From: Chitinophaga sancti
GTDB lineage: Bacteria; Bacteroidota; Bacteroidia; Chitinophagales; Chitinophagaceae
Direction: 5' to 3'
Length of the DNA: 64,000 bases
Assembly (NCBI RefSeq): GCF_034424315.1
Contig: NZ_CP139972.1
Span: 5,580,001-5,644,000, forward strand
The notes beneath the pieces were generated by a model, which saw nothing but the letters and a program-made list of their open reading frames with translations, had not been told where the DNA came from and made no database searches. Below, piece by piece: positions 44,250 through 53,171 of the stretch. Numbering within the stretch: the first letter of the stretch is position 1; every line of letters starts with the position of its first letter. Both the position numbers and the translations under genes were made by a program.

Positions 44250-44551
44250 TGATATCGTATTTTTTTGAAAACAGGGCCAAACCTAGCTAATTTTTAGGTA
44301 TTGACCGCTGATATTATGATGGGAGGGGGCTGTAGTTAATCATTTGGTATATCATGCCCCCGAAAGGCCGTTTTCGAAAGCTGATGCTGGCGGCCGGCTT
44401 TAAAATTGAAATATGGATCAAGGGAAATAGGGCAAAAGAAGGTCATCCAAACAGGGAGGGGTGATAGAAGGCATAATTATGGAATGGCATTTGTTAAAGG
44501 GGAGGTGATTATTGCAATCACGCACACAAATTTTATTTAAAAAACCTACTT
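44250..44551. other. intergenic region with a dyad-symmetric candidate operator
   Basis: 302 bp between the divergent S46 gene and a small lipoprotein gene. It holds a 17-bp interrupted palindrome GTGATTATTGCAATCAC at 44505-44521, about 30 bp before the lipoprotein start, and a GGGGGC / GCCCCC pair near 44324-44362. A 36-codon plus-strand frame at about 44353 is probably chance. Confidence 0.45.
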
Positions 44552-44983
44552 ATGAAGAAGCTGTTGTATCTATTGGCTGCCGTTGCATTCTTCGCCTGTA
44601 ACGAGACCCCCTCACAGGAGGAGCGGAAGGATTCGCTGCGCGCAGGTGTGGAAAAAATTGGACAAGATGTTAAGTCCGCTGCGGGTGATGCTGGGGATTA
44701 TCTGGATGAAGAGCGGCAAAAGCTGAAGGGAGACCTGGAAGAGAGAAGAAATGATATAGATAAAAAAATGGATCAGCTGAAGAGTGACGGATCCACCAGA
44801 AGTAAGGAGGCGCGTCGTAAACTGGAACGCTTGAGACACCAGATCAGCGGCAAGCTGGATGAACTGAAAAATGGTACCGCTGCCGGCTGGGATAGTACCC
44901 GTACCGACATTGATTCTGCTTTAAAGCGCTCCGACCGGGAATGGACGAATTTCAAACAGGATTTCAAAGAATTATTCCAGTAA
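44552..44983 (+). CDS. coiled-coil lipoprotein
   Basis: A 143-residue protein with lipoprotein signal MKKLLYLLAAVAFFACNETP (lipobox Phe-Ala-Cys). The mature part is almost entirely charged and helical (Lys, Glu, Arg, Asp-rich from about residue 25), with heptad-like spacing suited to a coiled coil, comparable in style to apolipophorin- or Lpp-like structural proteins. No family is recognised. It may act as a spacer or tether in the envelope. Confidence 0.75.
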   Translation: MKKLLYLLAAVAFFACNETPSQEERKDSLRAGVEKIGQDVKSAAGDAGDYLDEERQKLKGDLEERRNDIDKKMDQLKSDGSTRSKEARRKLERLRHQISGKLDELKNGTAAGWDSTRTDIDSALKRSDREWTNFKQDFKELFQ

Positions 44984-45059
44984 GAATTTAGATTTTTGAC
45001 GGGTTCCGGAACAAGGCTAAAATCCCTAACTTTACCGGGCAACAATCAAAAGAATCGCC

Positions 45060-45686
45060 TTGTTACGTTCATACCATCAGAAAGAGATCGCATTAGAGGC
45101 TGGCTGTGACGAAGCCGGCAGAGGGTGTCTGGCAGGGCCTGTATTTGCGGCGGCAGTTATTTTGCCAACAAAATTCCGCCACAAACTGCTCAACGATTCC
45201 AAACAGCTGAAAGCTGCGGACAGGGAATACCTGCGCGGGGTGATCGAAGAAAAGGCCCTTTTCTATGCAGTAGCAAGCGTAGATAACGAAGAAATAGATA
45301 AAATCAACATATTACAGGCTTCATTCAGGGCCATGCACTTAGCACTGGAAAAGTTGCAGCAGCAGCCGGGATACATCCTGGTAGATGGCAACCGTTTCAA
45401 ACCCTATGGAAATGTTCCCCATGCCTGTATTATCAAAGGAGATGGTATTTATGCTTCAATAGCAGCAGCATCTATATTGGCCAAGACGTACAGGGATGAA
45501 TATATGATGAGACTGCACGAACAATTCCCACATTTCGGCTGGAATGAAAACAAAGGGTATCCTACCATTCAGCACCGGAATGCCATCAGGGAACATGGAG
45601 ATACTCCCTTTCACAGGAAGTCATTCCGGTTACTACCGGATGAGCAGCTTACGCTGGACTTTGGAAGGGAAGCGGCCATAGACTAA
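45060..45686 (+). CDS. rnhB: ribonuclease HII
   Basis: A 208-residue nuclease that cleaves RNA in RNA-DNA hybrids and removes misincorporated ribonucleotides. 'AGCDEAGRGCLAGPVFAAAV' holds the first two catalytic acidic residues; 'LVDGNRF' and 'IAAASILAKTYRDEYM' carry the third and fourth. There is no ATG before the conserved domain; TTG at 45060 gives MLRSYHQKEIALEAG, which fits Bacteroidota RNase HII N-termini, so a TTG start is inferred. Upstream of rpoN on the same strand. Confidence 0.92.
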   Translation: MLRSYHQKEIALEAGCDEAGRGCLAGPVFAAAVILPTKFRHKLLNDSKQLKAADREYLRGVIEEKALFYAVASVDNEEIDKINILQASFRAMHLALEKLQQQPGYILVDGNRFKPYGNVPHACIIKGDGIYASIAAASILAKTYRDEYMMRLHEQFPHFGWNENKGYPTIQHRNAIREHGDTPFHRKSFRLLPDEQLTLDFGREAAID

Positions 45687-45708
45687 GATTAGTAAACACT
45701 ATTGTTAT

Positions 45709-45716
45709 TATTTTTG
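45709..45716 (+). promoter_or_regulatory. candidate -7 box for rpoN
   Basis: TATTTTTG matches TAnnTTTG, 20 bp before the rpoN ATG. No -33 box at the expected spacing. Confidence 0.45.
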
Positions 45717-45736
45717 CCCTTGGATAGGATCAGACT

Positions 45737-47233
45737 ATGTTAAAGCAGACACAACAGCAGAAGCTATTACAGAAATTGTCGCCTCAGCAGATTCAGCTTA
45801 TGAAACTGTTGCAGGTTCCCACAGCCGTACTTGAAGAGCGTATCAAGGAGGAGTTGGAGGAGAACCCTGCGCTTGAATATGGGGAAGAGGCACATGAAGA
45901 GGAATTTAAGGATCCGCAGGATGAGTTTTCAGGTAATGAGGAAGGCGAGGGTGATGACGAATTTGAACCAGATGGAAGTGAGAACGAATATGATAATATT
46001 GACATTTCCGAGTATGTAAGCGAAGGAGATGATGATATAGCCGATTATAAGCTGCGCGATGACAATTACCCGGATCAGGATGAGAACAAAACCATCCCGG
46101 TACGGGTAGAGACATCTTTCCACGAGCACCTGCTTGAACAACTGGGCATGCTGGAGCTGGATGAAAGAAAGAACGCCATAGCTGAGCAGATCATCGGTAG
46201 CATTGATGACGACGGATATCTGCGCAGGGAAGTGAGTGCTATTGTGGATGATCTTTCCTTTTCACAGAATGTGAGCACAGACGAAGAGGAGATCAGGGAC
46301 CTGATCAAAAAGATCCAGGATTTTGACCCTCCCGGTATTTGTGCCACCGACCTGAAAGAGTGCCTGTTGCTGCAACTGAAACGTAAGCCACAGGACGATG
46401 AAGGGGTATTGGGTGCTTACCTGATCCTGGAGAATTACTTCGATGAGTTTACCAAGAAGCATTACGAGAAGATCCAGAAAGGACTGAACATAAGTGATGA
46501 GGGGCTGAAGGAAGCGATTGGGCAGATCATTCGCCTTACGCCAAAGCCGGGGGGTAACTATGCTACCCTGAATAAGGCGGAGAGCTATGTGGTGCCGGAC
46601 TTCTTTATCCTGAACAACAATGGTAAGCTGGAACTGACACTGAACTCGAAGAATGCGCCTGATCTGCGCATTTCTGAAGGTTACCGCGACATGCTGAGGG
46701 AGTATGACCGTGGTGATAAAAAAGACAAACGCCAGAAAGAGGCGGTATTATTTATCAAGCAGAAGATTGATGCGGCCAAGTGGTTTATAGATGCCATCAA
46801 GCAAAGGCAACATACCCTGTTGTCTACGATGGAATCCATTATGGGCTACCAGCGTGAGTTTTTCCTGACAGGGGATGAAACCACCATGCGCCCGATGATC
46901 CTGAAAGACATTGCGGACATTACCCAGCTGGATATTTCGACAGTAAGCCGTGTGGCAAACAGTAAGTATGTGCAGACGGAGTTTGGTACTTTCAAGCTGA
47001 AATTTTTCTTTAGCGAATCATTATCAACAGATAGTGGGGAAGAGGTATCTACCCGTGAGGTGAAAAAGATACTGTCTGACCTGATAGAGGGGGAGAACAA
47101 GCGGAAACCGCTGAGCGACGAAAACCTGACGAAGATGCTCCAGGACAAGGGATACAATATTGCCCGCCGTACGGTAGCAAAGTACCGTGAGCAGCTGAAT
47201 ATCCCGGTAGCAAGGCTGAGAAAGGAGTTATAA
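45737..47233 (+). CDS. rpoN: RNA polymerase sigma-54 factor
   Basis: A 498-residue alternative sigma factor that needs an AAA+ enhancer-binding activator. The Gln/Leu-rich activator-interacting region is residues 1-50 ('QQKLLQKLSPQQIQLMKLLQ'). A strongly acidic region follows (about 55-110), then the core-binding domain, the helix-turn-helix ('DIADITQLDISTVSRVANSKYV' shortened) and the C-terminal RpoN box ARRTVAKYRE. No activator gene is in the window. It is followed by a membrane protein gene in the same direction. Confidence 0.96.
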   Translation: MLKQTQQQKLLQKLSPQQIQLMKLLQVPTAVLEERIKEELEENPALEYGEEAHEEEFKDPQDEFSGNEEGEGDDEFEPDGSENEYDNIDISEYVSEGDDDIADYKLRDDNYPDQDENKTIPVRVETSFHEHLLEQLGMLELDERKNAIAEQIIGSIDDDGYLRREVSAIVDDLSFSQNVSTDEEEIRDLIKKIQDFDPPGICATDLKECLLLQLKRKPQDDEGVLGAYLILENYFDEFTKKHYEKIQKGLNISDEGLKEAIGQIIRLTPKPGGNYATLNKAESYVVPDFFILNNNGKLELTLNSKNAPDLRISEGYRDMLREYDRGDKKDKRQKEAVLFIKQKIDAAKWFIDAIKQRQHTLLSTMESIMGYQREFFLTGDETTMRPMILKDIADITQLDISTVSRVANSKYVQTEFGTFKLKFFFSESLSTDSGEEVSTREVKKILSDLIEGENKRKPLSDENLTKMLQDKGYNIARRTVAKYREQLNIPVARLRKEL

Positions 47234-47271
47234 TAGGGCCGCTGTACAGCCCATATGTACAGACGATTTAA

Positions 47272-47964
47272 ATGGAACAAGCAACTATACACGCAACAGA
47301 TAACCGGCCAGAACAGGCTCCGGTATTTAGCCCCGTGCTTCGCGGGATCGCATTATTTATATCTTATCTGCTTCATCCTCTTTTTATACCGCTGATGGTA
47401 ACCTGGCTGGTGGTGCATGCACTACCGGAGTACTTTGTAACCTTTAAGCAGATCAGTTACCGTTTTGCGTATGATACGCTGTATTTCAGGGTCATTGCCA
47501 TCAGTATCTTCTTTCCGGCACTGACGGTAGGATTATCCAGGGCGCTGAACTTTATTGATAGTTTGCATCTGCGTACCCAGAAGGATCGCATTATTCCTTA
47601 CATCGCCTGCACCATTTATTATTTCTGGGCATTTTATGCCTTTAAGAAGCAGGGGGTGGCACCGGCTTTTTTCAATGTATTCTTTTTAGGTGTTTTTATA
47701 GCCGTGATAATGTCCATGGTACTCAATATACGTATGAAGGTGAGCATGCATACGGTAGGCTGGGGCGGTGTGATCGGGTTTGTCCTGATCGTGATGTTCA
47801 GTCTGCAGTTGAATGTAAGCGGCGTATTGGTCCTGGCATTCTTCCTTTCGGCGATCGTAGCTACTTCACGTCTTATATTAAATGCCCATGAACCGGCGGA
47901 GATTTACGCAGGTTTCCTGGTGGGTATACTGGCACAGCTGATCGCATATGTCATAGTGGGATAA
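47272..47964 (+). CDS. PAP2-like membrane protein with degenerate motifs
   Basis: A 230-residue protein with about six membrane helices. The pairing of 'VSMHTVGWGG' with a later 'SRLILNAHEPAEIYAGFLVG' recalls motifs C2 and C3 (SGH...SR....H) of type 2 phosphatidic-acid phosphatases. Motif C1 is not clear and the C2 Gly is changed (Ser-Met-His). It could be a divergent lipid phosphatase or a non-catalytic relative; many Bacteroidota carry it as a hypothetical protein. Confidence 0.6.
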   Translation: MEQATIHATDNRPEQAPVFSPVLRGIALFISYLLHPLFIPLMVTWLVVHALPEYFVTFKQISYRFAYDTLYFRVIAISIFFPALTVGLSRALNFIDSLHLRTQKDRIIPYIACTIYYFWAFYAFKKQGVAPAFFNVFFLGVFIAVIMSMVLNIRMKVSMHTVGWGGVIGFVLIVMFSLQLNVSGVLVLAFFLSAIVATSRLILNAHEPAEIYAGFLVGILAQLIAYVIVG

Positions 47965-48171
47965 AAAAATCTGCCCTTTTTTAAAGTATTTTCTGGCTGC
48001 GCAAATTCAGTGCGCGAGGGCTTCCCATCTTTGTAGTGTTATTTGATAATTGACATATGCGTCTGTTGTGAGTTAACCCCCTCATTTTATTTGCTAGCAG
48101 ATTTAGCAAAGTGGATAAAATGCTAAAAATTTTAGGAAAATAGAAATTAATATAATAATTTAGCACACCAT

Positions 48172-48179
48172 TAAATTTG
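48172..48179 (+). promoter_or_regulatory. candidate -7 box for recA
   Basis: TAAATTTG matches TAnnTTTG, 16 bp before the recA ATG. The preceding 200 bp are AT-rich; no LexA-type palindrome was recognised. Confidence 0.5.
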
Positions 48180-48195
48180 TAAAAATCTTACTAAT

Positions 48196-49206
48196 ATGTC
48201 TACAGCAAATGCAGATAAACTCAAGGCCCTGCGCCTTACGATGGACAAGATCGAGAAGGACTTCGGAAAGGGTTCTGTGATGATGATGGGAGAGAAGGGA
48301 ACTGTTCCGATGGAGGTTATCTCCACAGGTTCTCTGGGACTTGACATTGCGTTAGGTATTGGTGGTTTCCCCAAAGGAAGGATCATTGAAATTTATGGTC
48401 CGGAATCTTCCGGTAAAACGACAGTTGCTATACATACGATCGCAGAAGCTCAGAAAAAGGGTGGTATTTGTGCGATCATTGATGCGGAACACGCATTTGA
48501 CAGTTCTTATGCTCAGCGACTGGGTGTAGATGTCGATTCACTGCTGATTTCACAGCCAGACCATGGTGAGCAGGCGCTGGAAATTGCTGACCGTCTGATC
48601 CTCTCCGGAGCGGTAGATGTGGTGGTAATTGACTCCGTAGCGGCCCTGGTACCAAAGGGTGAACTGGAAGGTGAGATGGGTGAAAGCAAGATGGGTTTAC
48701 AGGCACGTTTGATGTCTCAGGCGCTGCGTAAACTGACTGCTACAATTTCAAAGACTAATTGCTGCTGTATATTTATTAACCAGCTGCGTGAAAAGATAGG
48801 CGTGATGTTTGGAAACCCGGAAACCACAACGGGTGGTAACGCGCTTAAGTTCTATGCCTCTGTACGTCTGGATATACGCCGTATGAGCCAGATTAAGGAT
48901 GGTGATGAGGCTGTAGGTAACCGCGTGAAAGTAAAAGTGGTTAAAAACAAGGTTGCACCTCCCTTCCGCCAGGCTGAGTTCGATATCATCTTCGGAAATG
49001 GTATTTCCAAGATGGGTGAAATTATCGATATGGGTGTTGAATATGGCATTATCCAGAAAAGCGGCAGCTGGTTCAGTTATGAAACAAACAAGCTGGGCCA
49101 GGGCCGCGATGCCGTGAAGACGTTGTTGGGCGATAATCCTGAAGTAGCTGCTGAAATTGAAGGAAAGATCAAGGCGAAGTTAGCTGAGCAGGCTGCACAG
49201 GCTTAA
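48196..49206 (+). CDS. recA: recombinase RecA
   Basis: A 336-residue ATPase forming filaments on single-stranded DNA for recombination and SOS signalling. Walker A 'GPESSGKTT', Walker B '[12 protein letters not shown]', loop L1 '[20 protein letters not shown]' and loop L2 '[21 protein letters not shown]' (shortened) are canonical. Length and ends are normal, with no intein. A terminator follows. Confidence 0.98.
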   Translation: MSTANADKLKALRLTMDKIEKDFGKGSVMMMGEKGTVPMEVISTGSLGLDIALGIGGFPKGRIIEIYGPESSGKTTVAIHTIAEAQKKGGICAIIDAEHAFDSSYAQRLGVDVDSLLISQPDHGEQALEIADRLILSGAVDVVVIDSVAALVPKGELEGEMGESKMGLQARLMSQALRKLTATISKTNCCCIFINQLREKIGVMFGNPETTTGGNALKFYASVRLDIRRMSQIKDGDEAVGNRVKVKVVKNKVAPPFRQAEFDIIFGNGISKMGEIIDMGVEYGIIQKSGSWFSYETNKLGQGRDAVKTLLGDNPEVAAEIEGKIKAKLAEQAAQA

Positions 49207-49280
49207 TTAAGAGTTGTTTTAGTTTTAGATATATTAAAGCTTAGAAATAAGCATTGGGTTAGTTAGTATTAACGTAATGT

Positions 49281-49309
49281 CCCTGCCTTTTTTAAGGCGG
49301 GGATTTTTT
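49281..49309 (+). terminator. recA intrinsic terminator
   Basis: CCCTGCCTT pairs with AAGGCGGGG (one G-U) around a TTTT loop, followed by a run of six T. It lies 75 bp after the recA stop. Confidence 0.82.
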
Positions 49310-49338
49310 ATTAAAAGGATTATGATCCAGGGGTAAAC

Positions 49339-49372
49339 AAAAACGCTTCCACCTTTCGGAAGAAGCGTTTTT
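49339..49372. terminator. bidirectional terminator, probably for the M28 peptidase gene
   Basis: AAAAACGCTTC pairs with GAAGCGTTTTT around a 12-base loop, which also allows a shorter GGAAG pairing. It lies 47 bp beyond the minus-strand M28 stop. Confidence 0.7.
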
Positions 49373-49418
49373 GAAAAAGAATAAATGCAATGAATATAAT
49401 TAATGCAATCAATGCAGA

Positions 49419-50402
49419 TTAAAATTCGAAAGGCTGTTTATAAATCACTTCCAGCAGTGTTTGACCTACTACCTGTAAGGTTCTTTTATCAATCACCTGC
49501 ATGTTATCATTCGTCGTATGCCAGTGTGGTGCAAAGTTTCCACTGGCCTGCATTGCAATCACATCAAATGTAGGGATCATCGCAATCGTATTGATATACA
49601 CATGATCATCAGTGATAGCAGCACCTGTATTTTCATAACGGAAGTAATCAGAATAACCCAGTCTGTTCGCCACATCCCAGAACATTTTCATCGGACCATA
49701 AGCATATTGCTGTGACCCGGCTTCCATATAGAACTGAGAACCACGGGCACCTACCATATCCAGCAGGATACCATAGTTCGCCTTATAGCCTTTTACATGT
49801 GGGTTTCTTGCCCAATACTGTGTACCCAGGCAGTAGCTGTTTTCATCTTCACTTACACCACTGTCTTCCACGTCTTCCAGCAGGATATCGATGCCCGCAG
49901 CAGGATGCTGTGCATGCAGCTGACGTGCTACTTCCAGCAATACACCTACACCGCTTGCACCATCATCAGCACCATCAAACTGTTTGGTTTTATCAAACGC
50001 ATCCTGATCAGCATGTGGCCTGGTGTCCCAGTGTGTGAGCAGCAGGATACGCTGTGCAGCATCAGGATTGAAGGTAGCGATCACGTTGATACAGGGAACG
50101 GATTTGCCACCCGGAATAGTGACATTGGTACGCTGTACATACAGGGTATCGGCCAGTGGTTTGAACTGGGCGATGAGCCATTCTGCACAGGTGTTCTGTA
50201 CTGGTGTAGCAGGAATGCGCGGACCAAATGATACCTGTTTGTCAGTGTATGCATAAGCGCTATCTGCGTTGAATACGGGAACATTCACATTGACCTGCCT
50301 GGCTGTAGCAGTAGTGTCAGTTGTCTGAGCTGGTTTGGTATCCGAATGACAGGCAGCAGCACAGAAGGCTACACCTGTTAAAATGCCAATCAATTTACGC
50401 AT
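49419..50402 (-). CDS. M28 family metallopeptidase, glutaminyl-cyclase-like
   Basis: A roughly 327-residue lipoprotein. The ATG at 50402 (MRKLIGILTGVAFCAAACHS, lipobox Ala-Ala-Cys) is preferred over one five codons upstream. Zinc-ligand positions follow the M28/glutaminyl-cyclase pattern: 'LTHWDTRPHAD', Asp in 'DGADDGASGVGVLLE', Glu in 'LLEDVEDSG' and His in 'FAPHWHTTND'. It could be an aminopeptidase or a glutaminyl-peptide cyclotransferase, the latter forming N-terminal pyroglutamate on exported proteins. It lies 28 bp downstream of cysS. Confidence 0.88.
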   Translation of the reverse strand: MRKLIGILTGVAFCAAACHSDTKPAQTTDTTATARQVNVNVPVFNADSAYAYTDKQVSFGPRIPATPVQNTCAEWLIAQFKPLADTLYVQRTNVTIPGGKSVPCINVIATFNPDAAQRILLLTHWDTRPHADQDAFDKTKQFDGADDGASGVGVLLEVARQLHAQHPAAGIDILLEDVEDSGVSEDENSYCLGTQYWARNPHVKGYKANYGILLDMVGARGSQFYMEAGSQQYAYGPMKMFWDVANRLGYSDYFRYENTGAAITDDHVYINTIAMIPTFDVIAMQASGNFAPHWHTTNDNMQVIDKRTLQVVGQTLLEVIYKQPFEF

Positions 50403-50429
50403 ATGAAACGAGAACATTTTATGATCATC

Positions 50430-51926
50430 TTACTGGATAGTGTAGCTCACGCTACCATCCTTTTCGTCTTTTAACTGAATACCGGCAGCCAGCAGTTGGT
50501 TACGAATCCTGTCAGAAGCAGCATAGTCCTTACGGCTCTTTGCTTCTTTACGCATCTCGATAATCAGTTGCATTACGCCATCCAGTGTATTGTTATCAGA
50601 AGCCAGGTTTTCGGGCTCCAGGGCAAGGATGTCGATCAGCCAGGTTTTCCAGGTCTTTTTGATCAGCTGGAAGGTATCTTCACTGATTTCATGCATTTTG
50701 ATCTGTCCTCCTTTGAGAGAGTTGATCACAGGAGTGATCTCGAACAGGTTGGCCAATACTTTGGCAGTATTGATATCGTCGTTCATGAAGTCCTGGCATT
50801 CTTCGCACCAGGTACGAACCTGTTTGTCCAGGTCTTTGTTCAGTGCACCTTCGGTTTTGGTGTATTCCAGTTTCTGCAGCACATCGTAGGCCGCCCATAG
50901 TCGTTGTAAGCCTTTTTCGGCAGCCTGCAGTGCTTCGTTGGAGAAGTCAAGCGTACTCCGATAGTGTGTCTGCAATATGAAGAAGCGCACGGTCATTGGG
51001 CTGTACGGTTTTTCCAGCTGATGGTTATCGCCGGAGAACAGTTCAGTGAGGCGGATCGTGTTGTTGTACGCCTTACCCATTTTACGACCGTCTATAGTAA
51101 TCATGTTATTATGCATCCAGTAGCGGGCCATCAGCTCACCATGAGCGATTTCGCTTTGTGCGATTTCACACTCGTGGTGAGGGAACTGCAGGTCCATACC
51201 ACCACCGTGGATGTCGAATTGCGTACCCAGGTACTTGCTGCTCATGGCAGAACATTCGATATGCCATCCCGGGAAACCTTCTCCCCATGGGCTAGGCCAG
51301 TGCATCAGGTGCTCAGGGGGTGCATTTTTCCACAGGGCAAAGTCTACCTTATTCCGCTTTTCATCCTGGTTTTCCAGCTCGCGGGTGGTTTCCAGCATAT
51401 CTTCGAGCACACGGCCACTGAGGATACCATAGTCGTGGGTAGCTGCATATTTCTTGACGTCAAAATATACGGAACCATTCACTTCGTAGGCATAGCCCTT
51501 TTCGATGATGGTTTTGATCATTTCGATCTGTTCAATGATATGACCGGTAGCGGTAGGCTCTATACTTGGCTCCAGTGTGTTGAATTCACGGAAGGCCCAG
51601 TGGAACAGATTTGTATATTTTTGAACCAGCTCCATTGGCTCCAGCTTTTCCAGCTGTGCCTTTTTGCTGATTTTATCTTCGGCTTCGCGGCCTTCTTCCT
51701 CAAAGTGGCCGGCATCGGTAATGTTCCTCACATAACGAACCTTGTAGCCGAGATGTTGCAGGTACCTGTATACCACGTCAAAGGTGATGTAAGGGCGTGC
51801 GTGTCCCAGGTGAGACTCTCCTGATACAGTCGGACCACACACATACATACCAACATGACCAGGATACAATGGGGTAAATACTTCCTTTTGTCGCTTTAGC
51901 GAGTTGTATACTTTAAGCTCAGACAT
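50430..51926 (-). CDS. cysS: cysteinyl-tRNA synthetase
   Basis: A 498-residue class I synthetase. '[20 protein letters not shown]' (shortened) holds the first zinc Cys and the HIGH motif as His-Leu-Gly-His. Other zinc ligands are in 'WHIECSAMS' and '[10 protein letters not shown]'. The second signature is Lys-Met-Gly-Lys ('[10 protein letters not shown]') instead of KMSK; the Ser to Gly change occurs in other Bacteroidota CysRS as I recall. Length is normal, and the C-terminal anticodon-binding domain is complete. Confidence 0.95.
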   Translation of the reverse strand: MSELKVYNSLKRQKEVFTPLYPGHVGMYVCGPTVSGESHLGHARPYITFDVVYRYLQHLGYKVRYVRNITDAGHFEEEGREAEDKISKKAQLEKLEPMELVQKYTNLFHWAFREFNTLEPSIEPTATGHIIEQIEMIKTIIEKGYAYEVNGSVYFDVKKYAATHDYGILSGRVLEDMLETTRELENQDEKRNKVDFALWKNAPPEHLMHWPSPWGEGFPGWHIECSAMSSKYLGTQFDIHGGGMDLQFPHHECEIAQSEIAHGELMARYWMHNNMITIDGRKMGKAYNNTIRLTELFSGDNHQLEKPYSPMTVRFFILQTHYRSTLDFSNEALQAAEKGLQRLWAAYDVLQKLEYTKTEGALNKDLDKQVRTWCEECQDFMNDDINTAKVLANLFEITPVINSLKGGQIKMHEISEDTFQLIKKTWKTWLIDILALEPENLASDNNTLDGVMQLIIEMRKEAKSRKDYAASDRIRNQLLAAGIQLKDEKDGSVSYTIQ

Positions 51927-52002
51927 ATCAGTTTAATTCGGATTGCAAAGATAGTTATTGTTTCGTCAGGGTAATGATAGTCTCCGGCACCAGTCATCCA
52001 AA

Positions 52003-53124
52003 TTATTTTGCATGGGTTGCACGCAGGGAAAAATTGGCGATAACGGGATAATGATCCGAGAGATCAGAGTTGATTTTACGGTAAGAATTGACTGTCAGTG
52101 ATTTATCGAAGAAAATGTAATCGATCCGCAGGGTAGGGGCCAGTCCTGCAAAGGTACGGCCTATGCCGCTGCCCTTCTGGAGGAAGGCGTCCTGTAAGGA
52201 GCCACGGATGGTAAAATAGGTATAAGAGGCAGGTGTATCGTTGAAATCCCCGCATACAATTGTGCGGTAAGGACTGGTTTTGATAAAATCAGCTACGACT
52301 CTTGCCTGGCGTGCACGGCCTACATAGGCATCCTTCATTTTCTCAATAATGTTGCGGGTAGCAACGAGCCCGCTATCCTGCTGGTTTTTGATCTTCTGGA
52401 TATTATGGTAATCCCGCTGATCAAAGCGATAGGAGGCCAGGTGCATATTGATGATCCGGATGGTATCGTCATCCTTCACGATGTCTGCATAGATCAGGCT
52501 TTCACTGCGGGGGCCTGTGGACATCTTGATCTTGTCCGACTTGATGATCGGGTACCTGGAGTAGATAATAGATCCCCAGTGCTGCATACCAGCCCGGTTA
52601 AAGTCGCTGGAAAAGTAGCGGTAGGGCAGGTGCATTTCGTGGGAAATATCTTCCCGGTTATTAAAGTCATTTTTCTTTTCTGAAGTATAGAAATCCTGGA
52701 AGCATACTACGTCGAGCTCCTGCTTTTTGATCAGGGCAAACATGGCCTGGCGGGTATACTTGCTGTCTTTCTCCCTGTACAATCCAAACTGTGATACGTT
52801 GTAGCTCATGACGCTAAGGCTGCCGGGAGGAGCTTCTGGTTGTGCAGAAGGAAAGTTGAATGCGATGAAAGCGGAGATGGACTTCCAGCCGATTACAATG
52901 GCCAGCAGGGACAGCAGGCAGTATTTATAATCGAAGAGTAGCCAGCAGATGAAGAAGAGAATTAAGACCAGTAATAGTATTGGAAATAATAATGTAAAGA
53001 AGCTGATAGGCCACCACTGATCAGGAGATACAAAAGGGGCCAGACATGCTACCAGAAAGAATAGCACGATAATAATGTTGACCGTTAGAAAAAAACCTTT
53101 CGTAAATAACCGCAGAAATCTCAA
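52003..53124 (-). CDS. endonuclease/exonuclease/phosphatase-fold membrane protein (QD variant)
   Basis: A 373-residue protein with three N-terminal membrane helices (about residues 10-85) and a C-terminal EEP domain. Catalytic loops 'GDFNDTPASYTY' and 'SDHYPVIANF' (Asp-His) are intact. The metal-binding Glu normally found as Gln-Glu is Asp here ('VVCFQDFYTS'). The family hydrolyses phosphodiester bonds of nucleic acids or phospholipid/inositol headgroups; membrane anchoring hints at a lipid or periplasmic substrate. A paralogue lies directly upstream. Confidence 0.85.
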   Translation of the reverse strand: MRFLRLFTKGFFLTVNIIIVLFFLVACLAPFVSPDQWWPISFFTLLFPILLLVLILFFICWLLFDYKYCLLSLLAIVIGWKSISAFIAFNFPSAQPEAPPGSLSVMSYNVSQFGLYREKDSKYTRQAMFALIKKQELDVVCFQDFYTSEKKNDFNNREDISHEMHLPYRYFSSDFNRAGMQHWGSIIYSRYPIIKSDKIKMSTGPRSESLIYADIVKDDDTIRIINMHLASYRFDQRDYHNIQKIKNQQDSGLVATRNIIEKMKDAYVGRARQARVVADFIKTSPYRTIVCGDFNDTPASYTYFTIRGSLQDAFLQKGSGIGRTFAGLAPTLRIDYIFFDKSLTVNSYRKINSDLSDHYPVIANFSLRATHAK

Positions 53125-53171
53125 CTCCTAATCGCTTTTGCGAATAAAGATAATTGAAACGATCAACTTTG

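Noticed and set aside
44353..44463. 36-codon frame before the coiled-coil lipoprotein
   Set aside because: No ribosome-binding site, no recognisable protein features, and the expected length for chance frames.
50964..51824. 286-codon plus-strand frame over cysS
   Set aside because: Antisense shadow; cysS motifs are clear on the other strand.
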